A stretch of 64,000 nt of DNA, taken from Sipunculus nudus (lineage: Eukaryota > Annelida > Sipuncula > Golfingiida > Sipunculidae). The stretch lies in the NCBI GenBank assembly GCA_026874595.1, contig CM049317.1:28397401-28461400 (forward strand), read 5' to 3'. Below are positions 11,153-23,240 of this stretch, one piece after another. The first letter of the stretch is position 1; each line of letters begins with the position of its first letter. The notes below the pieces were generated by a model. It was not told the DNA's origin. It made no database searches and saw only the letters and a program-made list of their open reading frames with translations. The position numbers and the translations under genes are program-made.

Positions 11153-13031
11153 GTTATTTATCAACAGTTGAGACAAATATATAATTTTCTCCTTCATGCT
11201 TTCATTATATTTAAATGTCACAGAGGGGACTCAATAGCAGTCTTTTTAATGATATCTCTGTGGGTTGTTAAAATGTGACTCAGATAAACTCAGAAAAGTC
11301 ACAGGGGGTGATTCAACCAGGATTATGTAAGCACAGTGGCGCCACCTTATGGACCGCATTGTACCAACCTGTCACGCCTGAAAGTGCTACATGACGAAGC
11401 TGAATTACAATATACAGCTATGTAAAGTTACAAGCAGTGTATTTGCAAGCATAATTAAAAAAAAAAATTAAAAATATATAGGTGATTTCTCTTTGCTTGT
11501 ATTGAAAAATGATTATACCAGAGATTTAATAACGATTGTTAAAGCAAAAAAGACCTTTTTTCTCTGAATGTACCGTATTGTAAGTTGATAAACCATTTTG
11601 ATTCTTAGTTTCATCGAAATATATCATTCATTTGATTCAATGTGACGTATGGCATTCATTACATTCAGGAGGCTCTATATCCATTTTAATCCAAATTTGG
11701 TTTAGCGTAACTTTTCAGGATAAGTTCAATATACGTATCGCTATTTTTGTCCATTATCTATTTTACTGCTACGGCTTGCGGGCATATTCTCTCAGTGGCG
11801 GCACCTTATCAGCAGTCTTAGTCAGTGTGCATTGAAGGAGAGCTGGATCAATGGATGATCGTAGGTCACTTCACAAGTGTTATGCATACATTCAATCACT
11901 ATGGTTTCTTAATGGTTTAAATGACGGAAACGGAACCAGCATGAAGGATAAACAATTATGTTAAAGAAATTGGAAATTAACTGAAGATTAAGCTGTACAA
12001 GAGAATGTACAAGAAAACTGAGGATGTGGTTAAACAGTCACAGGCTAGGATCCATTGCTAATGAATCGCACGCGTTAAGAATGCAACTATTTTAGCAAAT
12101 TGAGTACAGAAAAGTAATTTTGATTTCTGAATTGACTAAATTCATACCTGCTTCGGCGGGTAAAATACGCACAGACATATGTACAAAGACATACAAATAT
12201 AGAGAAATCGGTGATGTTAACATCAAAATAACCAAGTGGAAATTATTCAAGGAAATATGTCATGATTGTCCAGTTTCTATTACTATTTATAATATATTAA
12301 TATGATTAAAAATTAAATAAAATAAAATTATTTATCGGTACTTTATAACTTATTTTTTTCAAACTTATGTATTGTTTTACTTTCTGTACACCTCCATTTT
12401 CTGTATCAATACCACATTGCGATTGATGCAATCGACTTCATAGTCAGTCACCAATAATCACGATATATCGGTAAATGATGTAAAGGGAACATGTATACAC
12501 ACAGACATTTTGTTTGACTAGCATAATCCATTTTAAGCTCAGAGAGCTTAAAGTGAACATACTTGTTGTGACCATCCCATGCCCGTCGTCCATTAATTGT
12601 AGGTTCTTTTCATACCGTTGAAATCGCCATAACCTTTATGCCTGCATGTTGTTTTGCAAACCTTGAATATGTGAATATGTTATGAGAAAAATGCTGATAT
12701 GATTCAGACTGGATAAAAAGTACACAGCAGCGAGGTAATGGAAAGCCGTTTTGCGATATTCATATTGAAAAACATTAGATTAGCAAAGCGGATATAATCT
12801 GGCACTATTAAATATGACAATTAAGAAAATAAATATAAATGATATCTTCTTTGCAGAAGATGGTTCAACTCTCCGTCAGTGGAATTAACTTTATCTCTAT
12901 TGATCGTCTGACTCTCTGACTCATTTAGACCAGGATAAAATTGAAACAATTTTAAATGATTAATTTAATTGAATCATCTTTTATGTTGTTTTCTCCTGGT
13001 TTTTCATCCAGAGAAACAACAATACAGCGTT

Positions 13032-15244
13032 CTAACGATTCCACAGGTCGTGACTCATTTTCCAAGTAATTCTTTCTTGATCTTTCTTCCATATGCTCAT
13101 AACCCTGAAATGAGTATGAGAAATGACATACATAAACATTCCGCTATTTCAATATTCCTTTGGTTTCCGGCGATTGCAGTGTAAAATTGAATTTGATCCA
13201 AAAAGCGACCCCTGGTCCCAGTAGGAGCGGCCAGTCGTCAGTTGCCGAGGGGAAACTTACGTTCCCGATCAGCCTATGAAAGGGTATCTCTGATTCTCCG
13301 CCAATAATCATTCCATCGGGATGTTCAAATCGGCCGATCGGAGTTGCCGGCTTGATAGCTTTCGTCAGGAAATCTCCCCAGCTGACGAAGCTTATGTTTT
13401 TTTTTTCATCAGCATAACATCCTCGTGTTATCGGTTTCTTTATAAGATAGCTTGCGGCGGGGCAAAAAAAAAAACACTTGCTGATGTTAAATGGGTCTTT
13501 GAGGTAGGTGACTTATTGTTTTATATATACTATATACTAGTGTCTTAAGGGCTGACCACCCTCCATAAAATGATTTCAGGTCTTTTCCCCTTTCAGCCTA
13601 ACATATTTTGTCCTGTATCATATATCAAATTTTATATCAGTAGCGTAGAGAGGAAAGTCAGATTTGCCATCTGCTTATTAAATGTTGCTTAGTTTTACAA
13701 TAAGAGTATTATATATCTGTGAGACATGTGGTATATTTAAGGTGATGCTACACAATACAATTAGTATTATGTTATCTGGATATTAATTGCAGTAGGGTAT
13801 TCTGAAGATTACTGAAAACTTACTTGCCAATCAACTTGACAGTTCCGTCTCCTCGATCTTCTTCTATATCACTGATGGCGACAACAGTCTCGCCTACTGT
13901 GTTTATCTTCATGTTCCTCAAATACATTACTGCTATATCAGAATGTATCCTTTCTTGTATGTAAATGCTAATCTGCTCTGAAAAAAATAAGTTTTTCTTG
14001 AAATGTAAGATAAGGTATATGCCGGAGTAATATTAGTATTAGATTTGCTGACTAAACTTTTCAGCGTCCAGTTCATTATTATAAATGCCCACGAGACTCT
14101 ATATATAAATAGCTTTTAGATAGGGCTCATTACCAATTAGTACGGCACAAATTACTTAACATTTAACTTTATAGATATACGCGGTTTTTTTCCATCTGTT
14201 TTGTGCATTTTATCCTATCACAACACGAGGACTTCCAAAAATAACAAATTTACGTATATGGCAACCTCGTCAAACGGTAAAACAAGAAACGTTGAGAAGT
14301 CATTTTTCCATTATTATGGCACATGCTTCATTATCTCTTGATATAAAAATATCTTACTGTATGTTACATCACTTAATTATCTTCAGTGTCGATGTTAAAC
14401 TATTTTCACACACTTTATTTCTAATTGTCAGCTTTTTATATAACTTAATAATGATTAGGCATGGAGCTCTCTGCAGTAATCTATGCAAAGACATTTGATA
14501 TCTATCAAACCTTTTAGGCATTCATATCCGGTTGTCAGGGATTTAGCTTAATGATACTCCTTTTCTACAGATCGCTTCAGCTAAATTATTTAATTAAAAG
14601 GGTATTGAATCACTAATGAATCACAAAAAGCCGAGGTTCGTCCAGTAGTTATTTCAGATTTCCTGATAACTGATGTCACCCGAGTTCTTTCTTTTATTTA
14701 CCGTGCATACATATGACATTAGGAAGGAATACCAAACTTATTTGATCTGAAAAGGGCTACATAAACACCGGTATTTAAAATTTATAACATTAACGAAAAC
14801 TACCAATTAAACCTTTATCACATGTCATTTAATTATTTAAATGTTAGGTCGTAGGTATCAGATCAAAATAATGCATAAAGCATTTATTTTAACTTCATAT
14901 TAGTTATATCAACTTTGAGATGTTTTGTTGTTTTGGTGTATGGGACCGTTCTTATAAAAGTTGTATGCAACGGGGGAACATTGGTTTTATTTCTTACCTT
15001 TTCCGTGTAAGATTGGATAATCAGGTCTCATGAAAAATGCATCCTCCGTAAAATACTGATCATAGACAAACGATAACCCTCTCCTTGAGAAAAGCTTTGC
15101 AAACTGATCCAAAGATGATGTCACAAACTCGACCGGGGATACTTTATACACAAGAGAAGTAACAGCAAGCAATAATTCGCTTTGAAATTACACTGGAATG
15201 ATAAAAGGCTAGGCAGACAATTTTAACCAATAATTAACCGACAA

Positions 15245-15335
<91 letters not shown>

Positions 15336-15616
15336 GTGAAATACAAATTATGAGTAGAGGAAAAGACAACTTAAAGAAACCTTAAAGAAACATATGTAGA
15401 GGACATGCATAAATTAAATATTTGATTTAACCCTAAAACTCTTGACCGGATATAAAGTTTTTTTAGATTATTTTATTATTATTATTATTATTATTACATG
15501 CACACTATACATATATGACGTCATACAATATACATACATTTTGCTGCATTCGCAACGCAGCACACGATGACCAGATTGAAGATTCCTGATGCTAAAAAAG
15601 CTCTGAATAGCTTCAT
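13032..15616 (-). CDS. Secreted NTF2/SnoaL-like protein, gene 1 (complete, 4 exons)
   Basis: Exons are 15616-15538 (79 nt), 15141-14998 (144), 13977-13824 (154) and 13104-13032 (73), joined in phases 1, 1 and 2, giving 149 residues and a TAG stop. Exon 1 is a signal peptide beginning MKLFRAFLASGIF with a CCVANA cleavage region. Exon 2 has FVTSSLDQFAKLF, then YDQYFTEDAFF and ILHGK. Exon 3 has MYLRNMKINTVGE, VVAISDIEEDRGDG and KLIGK. Exon 4 is VMSIWKKDQERITWK followed by DLWN. The order helix / Y-x-DA / G-E / V-G-E / DG..GK / IWKK..WK is that of the NTF2-like (SnoaL, DUF4440) cone fold, usual length 120-150 residues. Acceptors CTGTATAAAG, TTTTTTCAG and TACTCATTTCAG fit. It is probably secreted; ligand or activity is unknown because the fold serves both enzymes and binders. 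Two paralogues lie at 32378-34207 and 61803-64000 on the same strand. Confidence 0.8.
13268..13385 (-). CDS. Possible extra exon inside intron 3 of NTF2-like gene 1
   Basis: A more GC-rich minus-strand segment is open from a CTTCGTCAG acceptor to GGGAAC|GTAAGT. It encodes WGDFLTKAIKPATPIG, FEHPDGMIIGGESE and FHRLIGN. Its incoming phase 2 fits exon 3, but its outgoing phase 0 does not fit exon 4, so it is not a simple cassette exon of that gene. A T-run and an A-run flank it. It may be a fragment of an inserted sequence. Confidence 0.2.
15249..15326. repeat. (AT)n + (GA)n microsatellite
   Basis: Lies in intron 1 of NTF2-like gene 1. A separate (ATT)n run lies at 15471-15497 in the same intron. 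Confidence 0.95.
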
Positions 15617-15649
15617 TATTCAAGTGCTAATGCTGATGTATATACCGAA

Positions 15650-17589
15650 ATTACCCTATAGGTCGCTTAGCAAACCAAGGTTGATTTTCCAATGAACACC
15701 TGTTGTGTCGATGTCTGTTTCACCAGATGTAAATATGTTAATTAGTACTTAATTAACAGCCCGCACCTTATTAATTTTTCATTTGAGGTAAACAAAGAGC
15801 TGATTAATTTCTGAAATATAAATGACACCCTCACAGGAGGTGAGCATTTCAAATGACAAACTGAGAAAACAGTTTTGTCAAGCCAACTCACTGTTAAGGA
15901 ACTCAACGTATAGTAAGCAAGAGCGCCTCTATTCTTAATCAATGTTTATATAAATGTGGAAATACATGCACCTGCGCCATTATTCTTATACTGGCCAAAA
16001 TGTGTGAGAAATGCAAAGTGTTAGAAAGAGAAACATTTGATAAATCTTAAGACAAATTCCATTTTTGACATATTACAACCTGTTTCTATAAAGAGCAAGC
16101 AAACATTACTGTTATATAACCAGGCATACGTTTTGAAACAAGGTCCTCAGGTTACATTTGAAATCCACAGGTGTGTAAATTTAATTTAATTGAAGGGTTA
16201 CGTGCCATATATAAAAGTATGCTATTATCATCTGTGCCTTTAGTTGCATTTTCATAATAAATAGTATAATGTGGATTTTCGGTCTGCAAAAAATATATTT
16301 TGAGACTATCCTTTCAGGTGGAAGTAAGGTCACCTGTTCTGGAATTTTTGTGTTCATAGCCGCCATAGCGTACACATTAAATCGAAAGAAGTCTGTATAC
16401 TTATGATTAGCTTGTATTTTTATAGAGTAATCGTCCAAATAACCTATATAGGGGAATCTACAGATAAGGTACAGTGTATGAGAGAAACCTAATTTATGGC
16501 TACTCATTGTTTTATATATCATATATTCGGACCATCCATAAGGAATAATACTTGTACTTTTACATGTACCTATATTTACAATACATGTAACTTGTATTTG
16601 CGAAACAGGTGATAAAAAATCTAAGTGACGATATAGGGCACAATCACTCAAATATTCTCCGTTTTAGTTATCGTTAATAATCTGACGCTTGACAAATACC
16701 AAATCAGCTCGACAGATACATCATTTCTGTAATAGAACTGAAACGTTCTTGTATGTAAAAGCCTAGCTCAACTGACATATGTTTTATTTAACTGAGACCA
16801 CGAACATAGTAAGAGTAGGATTTATATAATAATTTGTTTCCTGCATTTTAAAATATTATATGTGTATGCAACCTTAGTTATTAGTCTATTTGATCGATTA
16901 CATAAATTAATTTGAATATAGACAGCCGGATGACAGGGGTATAAACAGAGTACGGCAAGGAAGTCTATTGACGTGATAGCTCTCTCAACATCTGGCATCG
17001 AAAACCGAGACTTTGGCTTTCATACCTTAGAAATAGGTTTTCTCTTAAGTTTCCGTAATGTCAGTGGATGACGGGAAAGGAGAGTATAGCATTAGAAAGA
17101 CAATATCAAGATATTTCTATTTTAAAAGATTAAATTATTTTCAATTATATTATCAAAATTCTGCTCTATCTCAGGAGTAGAAACTGGTTTCGTATTCTTT
17201 ATTTTACTTTTTTATGTAATTTGTTACTCCGTCAAGTGTAAACAGTGAAAAAAAAATGTGCAATTCAAACACGTAACATGGAAAGTACTCGGAAACTTGG
17301 CATCCCACATATGAATGATCCCAATTTTAAGGATTTGTAATAGTTTATATTAACCTTCTAGTAAAGGTCAGTTTAGAAAAGCACAAACGAAAAGTCACAA
17401 AGGGTGAAACACTGTTTTTGATAGTATTTTCCAATAAGAATATCATACAAAAAATCTCATAAAATCAGAATTCTATCGAGCTGTAAAATAGTGTTTAAGA
17501 TCTGAGATCTTGTTTCCAACACTGAATGACCAAATATGATATCTATTTATCCCAGAGTTGTAAATCTTTTAACAACAGTTTGTAAAGAT
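15650..17589. other. Intergenic stretch without a supported gene
   Basis: This is upstream of NTF2-like gene 1 and ends at the LINE target duplication. A 156-codon minus-strand ORF at 16181-16651 needs a TTG start and has no domain I can name. No TATA box was assigned. Confidence 0.4.
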
Positions 17590-17600
17590 TTTTGTTTTCA
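17590..17600 (+). repeat. LINE target-site duplication, left copy
   Basis: TTTTGTTTTCA immediately precedes the LINE. The same 11 bases follow its A-tail at 21012-21022. Confidence 0.75.
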
Positions 17601-17854
17601 GCTTCAGGTCACGTGACAAATGTAAACAGAAGGACGAGCGTGAAGTGGGGACAAACTAGCTCGCTACACACTAGAAAGCTGCTGAATTTCAAAGTATAAA
17701 CGTGCATAGTTAATTCAAGTACTAAAGGGGTCTTGAACCGTGAAAAGAAACCAAGCGAGAACGTTTGTTTAAGCCTGTAAACACAGAGGGAAATCCCGAG
17801 TCGAGCGGCAATAAGCTGATCAGCATCAAGTAGCCATCACGTCGCAAAGCTACC

Positions 17855-18333
17855 ATGGAACCGACAAACGACTCCAAGGTAACACTCGAAGCAATCTGGA
17901 AAAAAATCTCCCTTCTTGACAGGATTGAACAAAAAATTGATAACCTACATATAAGAGTTGAAACGCTGGAAACTAGAATAAGCGCCCTGGAAATGGACAA
18001 TGACCACCATACAGGAAATATAGAATTGGTCCAAGCCGAAGTGGCCATCGTCAAGTCAGACTTGGCGAAAGTCCAAAAAGCCGGCTTCGGCAAACATCTT
18101 GACAATAGGATTGAATATTTATAAAATAAAGAGAGGAGCAAAAACATCAGGCTCCTCAACCTACCAGAAATACACGGGGAAACCAAAACAAGCCTCAAAA
18201 CAAGAGTGACGGAGGTTCTGAAACATGTAAACAAAGATCTGGATCATTGCCATGTGCACAACGCGTGTTAGCTCAAACCAAAACAAAAGCCGGCACAAGG
18301 TCAAGGTCAAGGCCGAAGCGACCCACATAGGGG
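17855..18333 (+). pseudogene. LINE ORF1 (coiled coil + RRM-like), broken
   Basis: Starts at ATG 17855 with a heptad-rich region containing IWKKISLLDRIEQKI and VETLETRISALE, typical of the L1 ORF1 trimer coiled coil. The frame stops at TAA 18122. It then continues open with NKERSKNIRLLNLPE, which resembles the start of the ORF1 RNA-recognition domain, and meets another stop near 18270. In an active element this protein coats the element RNA in cytoplasmic particles. The C-terminal domain is short or missing. Confidence 0.7.
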
Positions 18334-18387
18334 AACGCCTGTGTTGGTCACACTGTCAGCCGAAGAGTAGTTGAGTCTGTAGAAACA

Positions 18388-20752
18388 ATGGATCACAACA
18401 AAATAATGTCGCATATTCATGAATATTATATGCAAAGGTTTTCAGGAACTTCAGATGTAACCTCTGAGGAATGTGATAAGATCTTAGAAGGTATTTATAG
18501 GTTACCAGAACTAACTGAAGATGAGTCTTTGAAGTGTGAAGGTAACATCACTGTCACAGAGGTACTTTAATCCTTAAAAAGTATGCCAAATAATAAAACA
18601 CCAGGGAATGATGGAATTACAAAAGAATTATACTTAAGTATATTTAATGAAGTAGGTTTTGAAATGACTGCTTGTTTAAATGAAGGGTATCATTCAGGAG
18701 AATTATCAGAGAGCCAAAAACAAATAGTTATTATGCTTTTAGAAAAACCTGGTGAGGACAAAAGATATATAGAATCCTGGAGACCAATAAGCTTAATAAA
18801 TGTTGACTGTAAGGTGTTCAGTAAAATTTTAGTTTCAAGATTGCGAAAGGTTTTGCAAAAATTGGTCCACTCAGATCAGAATGCTTTTGTTCCAGGTCGC
18901 TATATCGGAAATTCAGGTCGCTTAATCAGTGATATGATGGAATATTGTGATACAGAACAGCAAGAAGCAATTCTATTTGGAGCTGACTTTAAAGCTGCTT
19001 TTGACTCAGTAGATCAGGTCTTCATGTTAAGTGTTCTAAAAAAACTAGGCTTTGGCCCAATGTTCATTAACTGGATAAAAACTTTGCATAATAAAATGAA
19101 AAGCTGTGTTATTAACAATGGTTTTACAACACCATACTGTTATCTGTCTAGGGGTACTAAACAAGGGGACCCAATATCCCCATATTTGTGTATATTAGTT
19201 TTAGAAGTGTTAACACATCAAGTTCGTATAAATAAAAATATCCAGGGAGTCAATGTTGGTGCATATGAACTAAAAATGACATGTTTTGCAGATGACAACT
19301 TTTTTCATCAGGAACACAGCTTCACTTGAACATTTAATTAGGACCATAAATGGGTTTTCAAAATTTTCTTCCCTGCATGTCAATTATAATAAATCTGAAG
19401 CAGCCTGGATAGGTGCAAGTAAGTATAGTACACTAGAACCAGTTTCATGTAAATGGGTTAACTTGACCAAAGGAGCAATTAAAACTCTTGGCATCTGGCA
19501 CTCATATGATAAAGATATCAGTAGGAAGCTTAATTTTGATAATGTGAGAGAACAATTGAAAAAATCTTTACTGTGTGGTCAAGCAGAAATTTAACATTAT
19601 TTGGAAGGGCAGAAATTTGTAGAACATTAGCTTTATCCAAGTAATATACGTATGCAATATGCATGTACCACCTCAGTCATTCATAGATATTGTAATGTCA
19701 ATGATGAAACATTTTGTATGGAGAGGAAAAAACCCAAGGTCAGATATAGTTCACTGATAGGACCATACCATAAAGGTGGTATAAACTTTGTAGACTTAGC
19801 CAGCAGATTGAATACTCAAAGAATAATTTGGATTAAAAGGTTGATTCTATGTAATAGTGCTAAGATACCTGGCTTTTATAAACAATGTTTGGAAGATTGT
19901 TCACAATTTGTTTCAAAAGATCCAACCATAAAAAGTGAGGTAAAACTGCAACCTCTGTGGAACAATAGGTGGATTAGAGTGGATAAACGGTCAGTGTATT
20001 GCAAACATTTGGACTCGTGTGGAATAAGGTTTGTAAAAGACTTTGTATCAAAAGAAGGAAAAATGCTAAAATGGTATGACTTTATTAAAAATATCCAGAT
20101 ATTAGAACAGGAGTCTATCTCAAGTAGAGATCTGTATTAGCTGCAATACCATGTAACTGGCTAAAATTAACTGCAAATTAACTAAAAATAACTGCACCCT
20201 CATTATTGGTCAAGTTAAGACATACAATACAGGAAGATAATATCAACTGGGAGAGTTACTTTGGAGCCATCCAAAAAATCTCATAGGATATGTACTCCAG
20301 GGAATTCTTATTTAAAATACTCCATAAATATCTACCAACCAATAGTTTACTTTACAAATGTAAGTTAGTTGATAGTTACCGATGTTCTTATTGCTTCTTA
20401 GAATTAGAAGGAACACATTTTTTATGAATGTTTTGTAACAAAAAATCTATATTTTAGAATTGTGGATTGGATGAAATCAATTGGAGTGATAATTCCACCA
20501 TTAACCTTGAACAAAGTATTGTATGGAATGATTCCAATTAAGAATAACCTTCTTATAAATCAGGTGCTCCTTACATTTAAAATGTGTGTATATCAAAGTA
20601 GAAAGGAAAATAATCAAAACACAAGCAATTTAATGCCAGAATTTTTGAGGAGGTTGAAATATATAGAGAAAATTGAATATATAATAGCAAAACAGAAAAA
20701 TAAGATTACTGCAGATTTAGAAAAATGGGGTAAAGCAAGGAAGCATTTTTAA
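18388..20752 (+). pseudogene. LINE ORF2 reverse transcriptase, broken, endonuclease missing
   Basis: The readable part starts in the linker before the RT. RT motifs appear in order: NNKTPGNDGITKELY, SWRPISLINVDCK, DQNAFVPGRYIG, FGADFKAAFDSV and RGTKQGDPISPYL, then FADD at about 19289. A 2-base loss directly after FADD shifts the frame; it resumes as TTFFIRNTASLEHL. The C-terminal part has GGINFVDLASRL, then YLPTNSLLYKCK and CSYCFLELEGTHF (a CCHC-like end), with stops at 18568, 19592 and around 20138-20430. No apurinic-type endonuclease domain is present between ORF1 and the RT. Confidence 0.8.
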
Positions 20753-21011
20753 CATACAGTAGCATTGTAGATTAAGTATTAACAGGAAAAGCAAGGGGTG
20801 CATGGATTTTGCAAAGACCACATATATACTGCATGTACAAATATCAAGGATTGAAAATTTGAAGTATAGTTGGAAAAATCCAGACAAATATTCAGACAAT
20901 GTGCTTTGTATATATTTGTATATATTGTATTTGATGTGACTTTTGTACAATTATGTGTGACATGTGTATTGTATGATTTTTCAGCAATAAAATTAATGAT
21001 TAAAAAAAAAA

Positions 21012-21022
21012 ATTTTGTTTTC
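21012..21022 (+). repeat. LINE target-site duplication, right copy
   Basis: TTTTGTTTTCA directly after the A-tail, matching 17590-17600. Confidence 0.75.
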
Positions 21023-22761
21023 AAAGTTTTTACTGACAAATTCATTATCTATGAGTTAGACCACTCTAGGATCTTGGCGGAAACTTCGGAGCCATTTAAA
21101 AATACAAAAATAAACTTTTTGCAAGTATCCATGGACATCAGCAAACACTTTACACACTAAATATCATCTATGAACCAATGGCGAATATGTTACATGAGGC
21201 ATATTTGAGCAGAGCATTACCCGAAATGCCATGTGTCGATTCCATGGCATGAATGATTAATCTAAATCACAACATGCCTTATTATAATTTTTATTCATTG
21301 CGTTATCAGAAAGCATTAAGTACTTTAACCTTCATTAGTACACGTCGGAAAACTTATCAATCCGTACACCTGGGCTCCATCTGAACCCCAGTAGTAATTG
21401 ATGCATATTCAATGTATACTTCATAAATATCATAGTTATCTGATTATTCCATGATTAATATAGGCCTTTTGGACAAATATAGAACAGGAAATACAACACA
21501 TGAAAGGAAACACTTTAAATTAAGGTATCCATAAAGTATTTTCCACGAATTACATACATTTTTCTTCTTTGACAGTGTTTTCTCTCAATTTGTCCAGGCT
21601 AGCATACCAGTACTACTTATTATTGAAATTTTTAGTGGTGCCATATGAAATAAAACACAATATATCCAGAAAAAAAAACAAAGTCCAGAGATTTTGACTT
21701 GGAATTATAAAAATTGGTATTGCATTGGACCCAAAACACTGCAATTTCAAAGAAATTGATTCAAAGCAAGTAGAGGCATAATTTAATTGACAAACTGAAA
21801 TTAAAATAGAAATGAATTGCTTCAAGTCTTATTTATATTTGGTATTAAGAAACGCATCAAAAGTCTCAAAGGAAATGATAAAATGAAACCAGTCTTCCAG
21901 TCTTATATATCTGTAGTCTCACCGACACTCATCGCATTGTATGCTTAGGAAGAGTGATCTGCGCAGACATGATTGTCACAGAGGGTGCAGCATTGGGAAA
22001 TTTTCTGTCTGTCTGTCTTGTCTGGGACAGAGGTAGCAACGCTTTTTGGTTGAAGTTCCATAGACAGTGTGTTGGTGAACATCAAGCAAGATAAGGTCTT
22101 TAAATGCTGATTTCACAGATTTCTGAGTTACCCAGAGATTTTACAACGTTGATGTAGAAGGCCATCATAAAGGTCTCACACAAGAACTGCAGGACAATCA
22201 AAAGTATCTTAAGATTTGACTTCAGGACAATCAAAAGTATCTTTAGAAGTAACTTCAGGATTGCATCATGGCTCAGATGCAGACACGCATCACTGTGTCA
22301 CTTGAACAAACTTTCCCTTATCCTACAGTTCATCATACAACCGTATCTCAGACTGTAGAGCCTTCTGAACACTCACTTTAATATAATAAGTTTGACACCT
22401 TCACAAGAGAAGAATTGAATTGATACAAATTCAATTCATAAAGAAAGTTACCAAAAAAAGGTGCAAGTTAAATTAACTGAAGTTACAGAATCCATATTAT
22501 ACATGTATGTGAAACACACTGCCGATTTGAACTATTGTATTACCTACTGTATACTGTAAATGAGGAATAAGAAATTTACCATTTCAGTAAAAAAAAAGTA
22601 ATATTAATTTCATCGCCCAACCAGTACGGTCTAACATAAACTCCAAAACAGGAAAGTGAAGAGTTGATATTTAATTGAAACACCTCCGTGACGAATTGAT
22701 CTGCTAACCGCAGCCAAGGGTACATAAAAAATAAAGGTGGGGGTTTATAGTCCGATATCAC

Positions 22762-22923
22762 CGACGATGTCAATCTCATCTGACTGTACATTTTGCCATC
22801 TTTCGGGCCCGTTCTTTCTTGTAGCTTTTCTTGGCTCCCCGAGGAGCAAACAACCAAAGCAGCCATATCAGGCGCTGACAGGTTCTCTATTTGCCTGCCT
22901 AGATGTCCAATACCCATTCGCTC
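22762..22923 (-). CDS. Isolated candidate exon, unrecognised
   Basis: A 162-nt segment between a CTTCATCCAG acceptor and TCG|GTGATA is open only in one frame, phase 0 to 0. It encodes ERMGIGHLGRQIENL, SAPDMAALVVCSSG and LQERTGPKDGKMYSQ. It is clearly more GC-rich than its surroundings and the other two frames stop early, which supports coding. No partner exon or family was recognised. Confidence 0.35.
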
Positions 22924-23007
22924 CTGGATGAAGAGGGCCAAACCGTGTGTTACGGGACTTGTATTTTGAATGTAACGGGACTTGTATTTTGAATGTAACA
23001 AAAATCT

Positions 23008-23009
23008 AC

Positions 23010-23040
<31 letters not shown>

Positions 23041-23042
23041 TT

Positions 23043-23076
<34 letters not shown>

Positions 23077-23132
23077 GAAAAATCTTATTTTTTGTCAGAC
23101 ATTTTTACTTTTACGTCTTTTAGTGTTTTTTG

Positions 23133-23167
<35 letters not shown>

Positions 23168-23171
23168 CTTA

Positions 23172-23227
<56 letters not shown>

Positions 23228-23240
23228 AATACATATATAT
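23008..23240. repeat. Cluster of (TA)n, (CT)n and TATAAATA microsatellites
   Basis: Three AT-rich tracts separated by about 50 unique bases. Just upstream, a 25-bp unit with the core ACGGGACTTGTATTTTG is repeated twice (22950-22998). Confidence 0.9.

Larger units (their letters stand above)
17601..21011 (+). mobile_element. LINE retrotransposon, L1/Tx1-like, defective
   Basis: A 3.4-kb element bounded by an 11-bp direct repeat and ending in a 10-base A run shortly after AATAAAATTAATG. It has a 5' untranslated region (17601-17854), a coiled-coil ORF1 and an ORF2 with reverse transcriptase, but no endonuclease. The fingers/palm block, the FADD active site and the cysteine/histidine end resemble the L1/Tx1 clade. 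Both ORFs carry stops and a frameshift, so the copy cannot move on its own. The preserved ends show that it inserted by target-primed reverse transcription. The coding loss happened after that, or in a source mobilised in trans. Confidence 0.85.

Noticed and set aside
16181-16651. 156-codon minus ORF
   Set aside because: Starts only with TTG, AT-rich codons, no domain, no splice context; may be chance.
22576-23001. Full 141-codon minus ORF as one gene
   Set aside because: Only the central 162 nt between splice-like sites looks coding; the ends read into repeats and AT-rich DNA.
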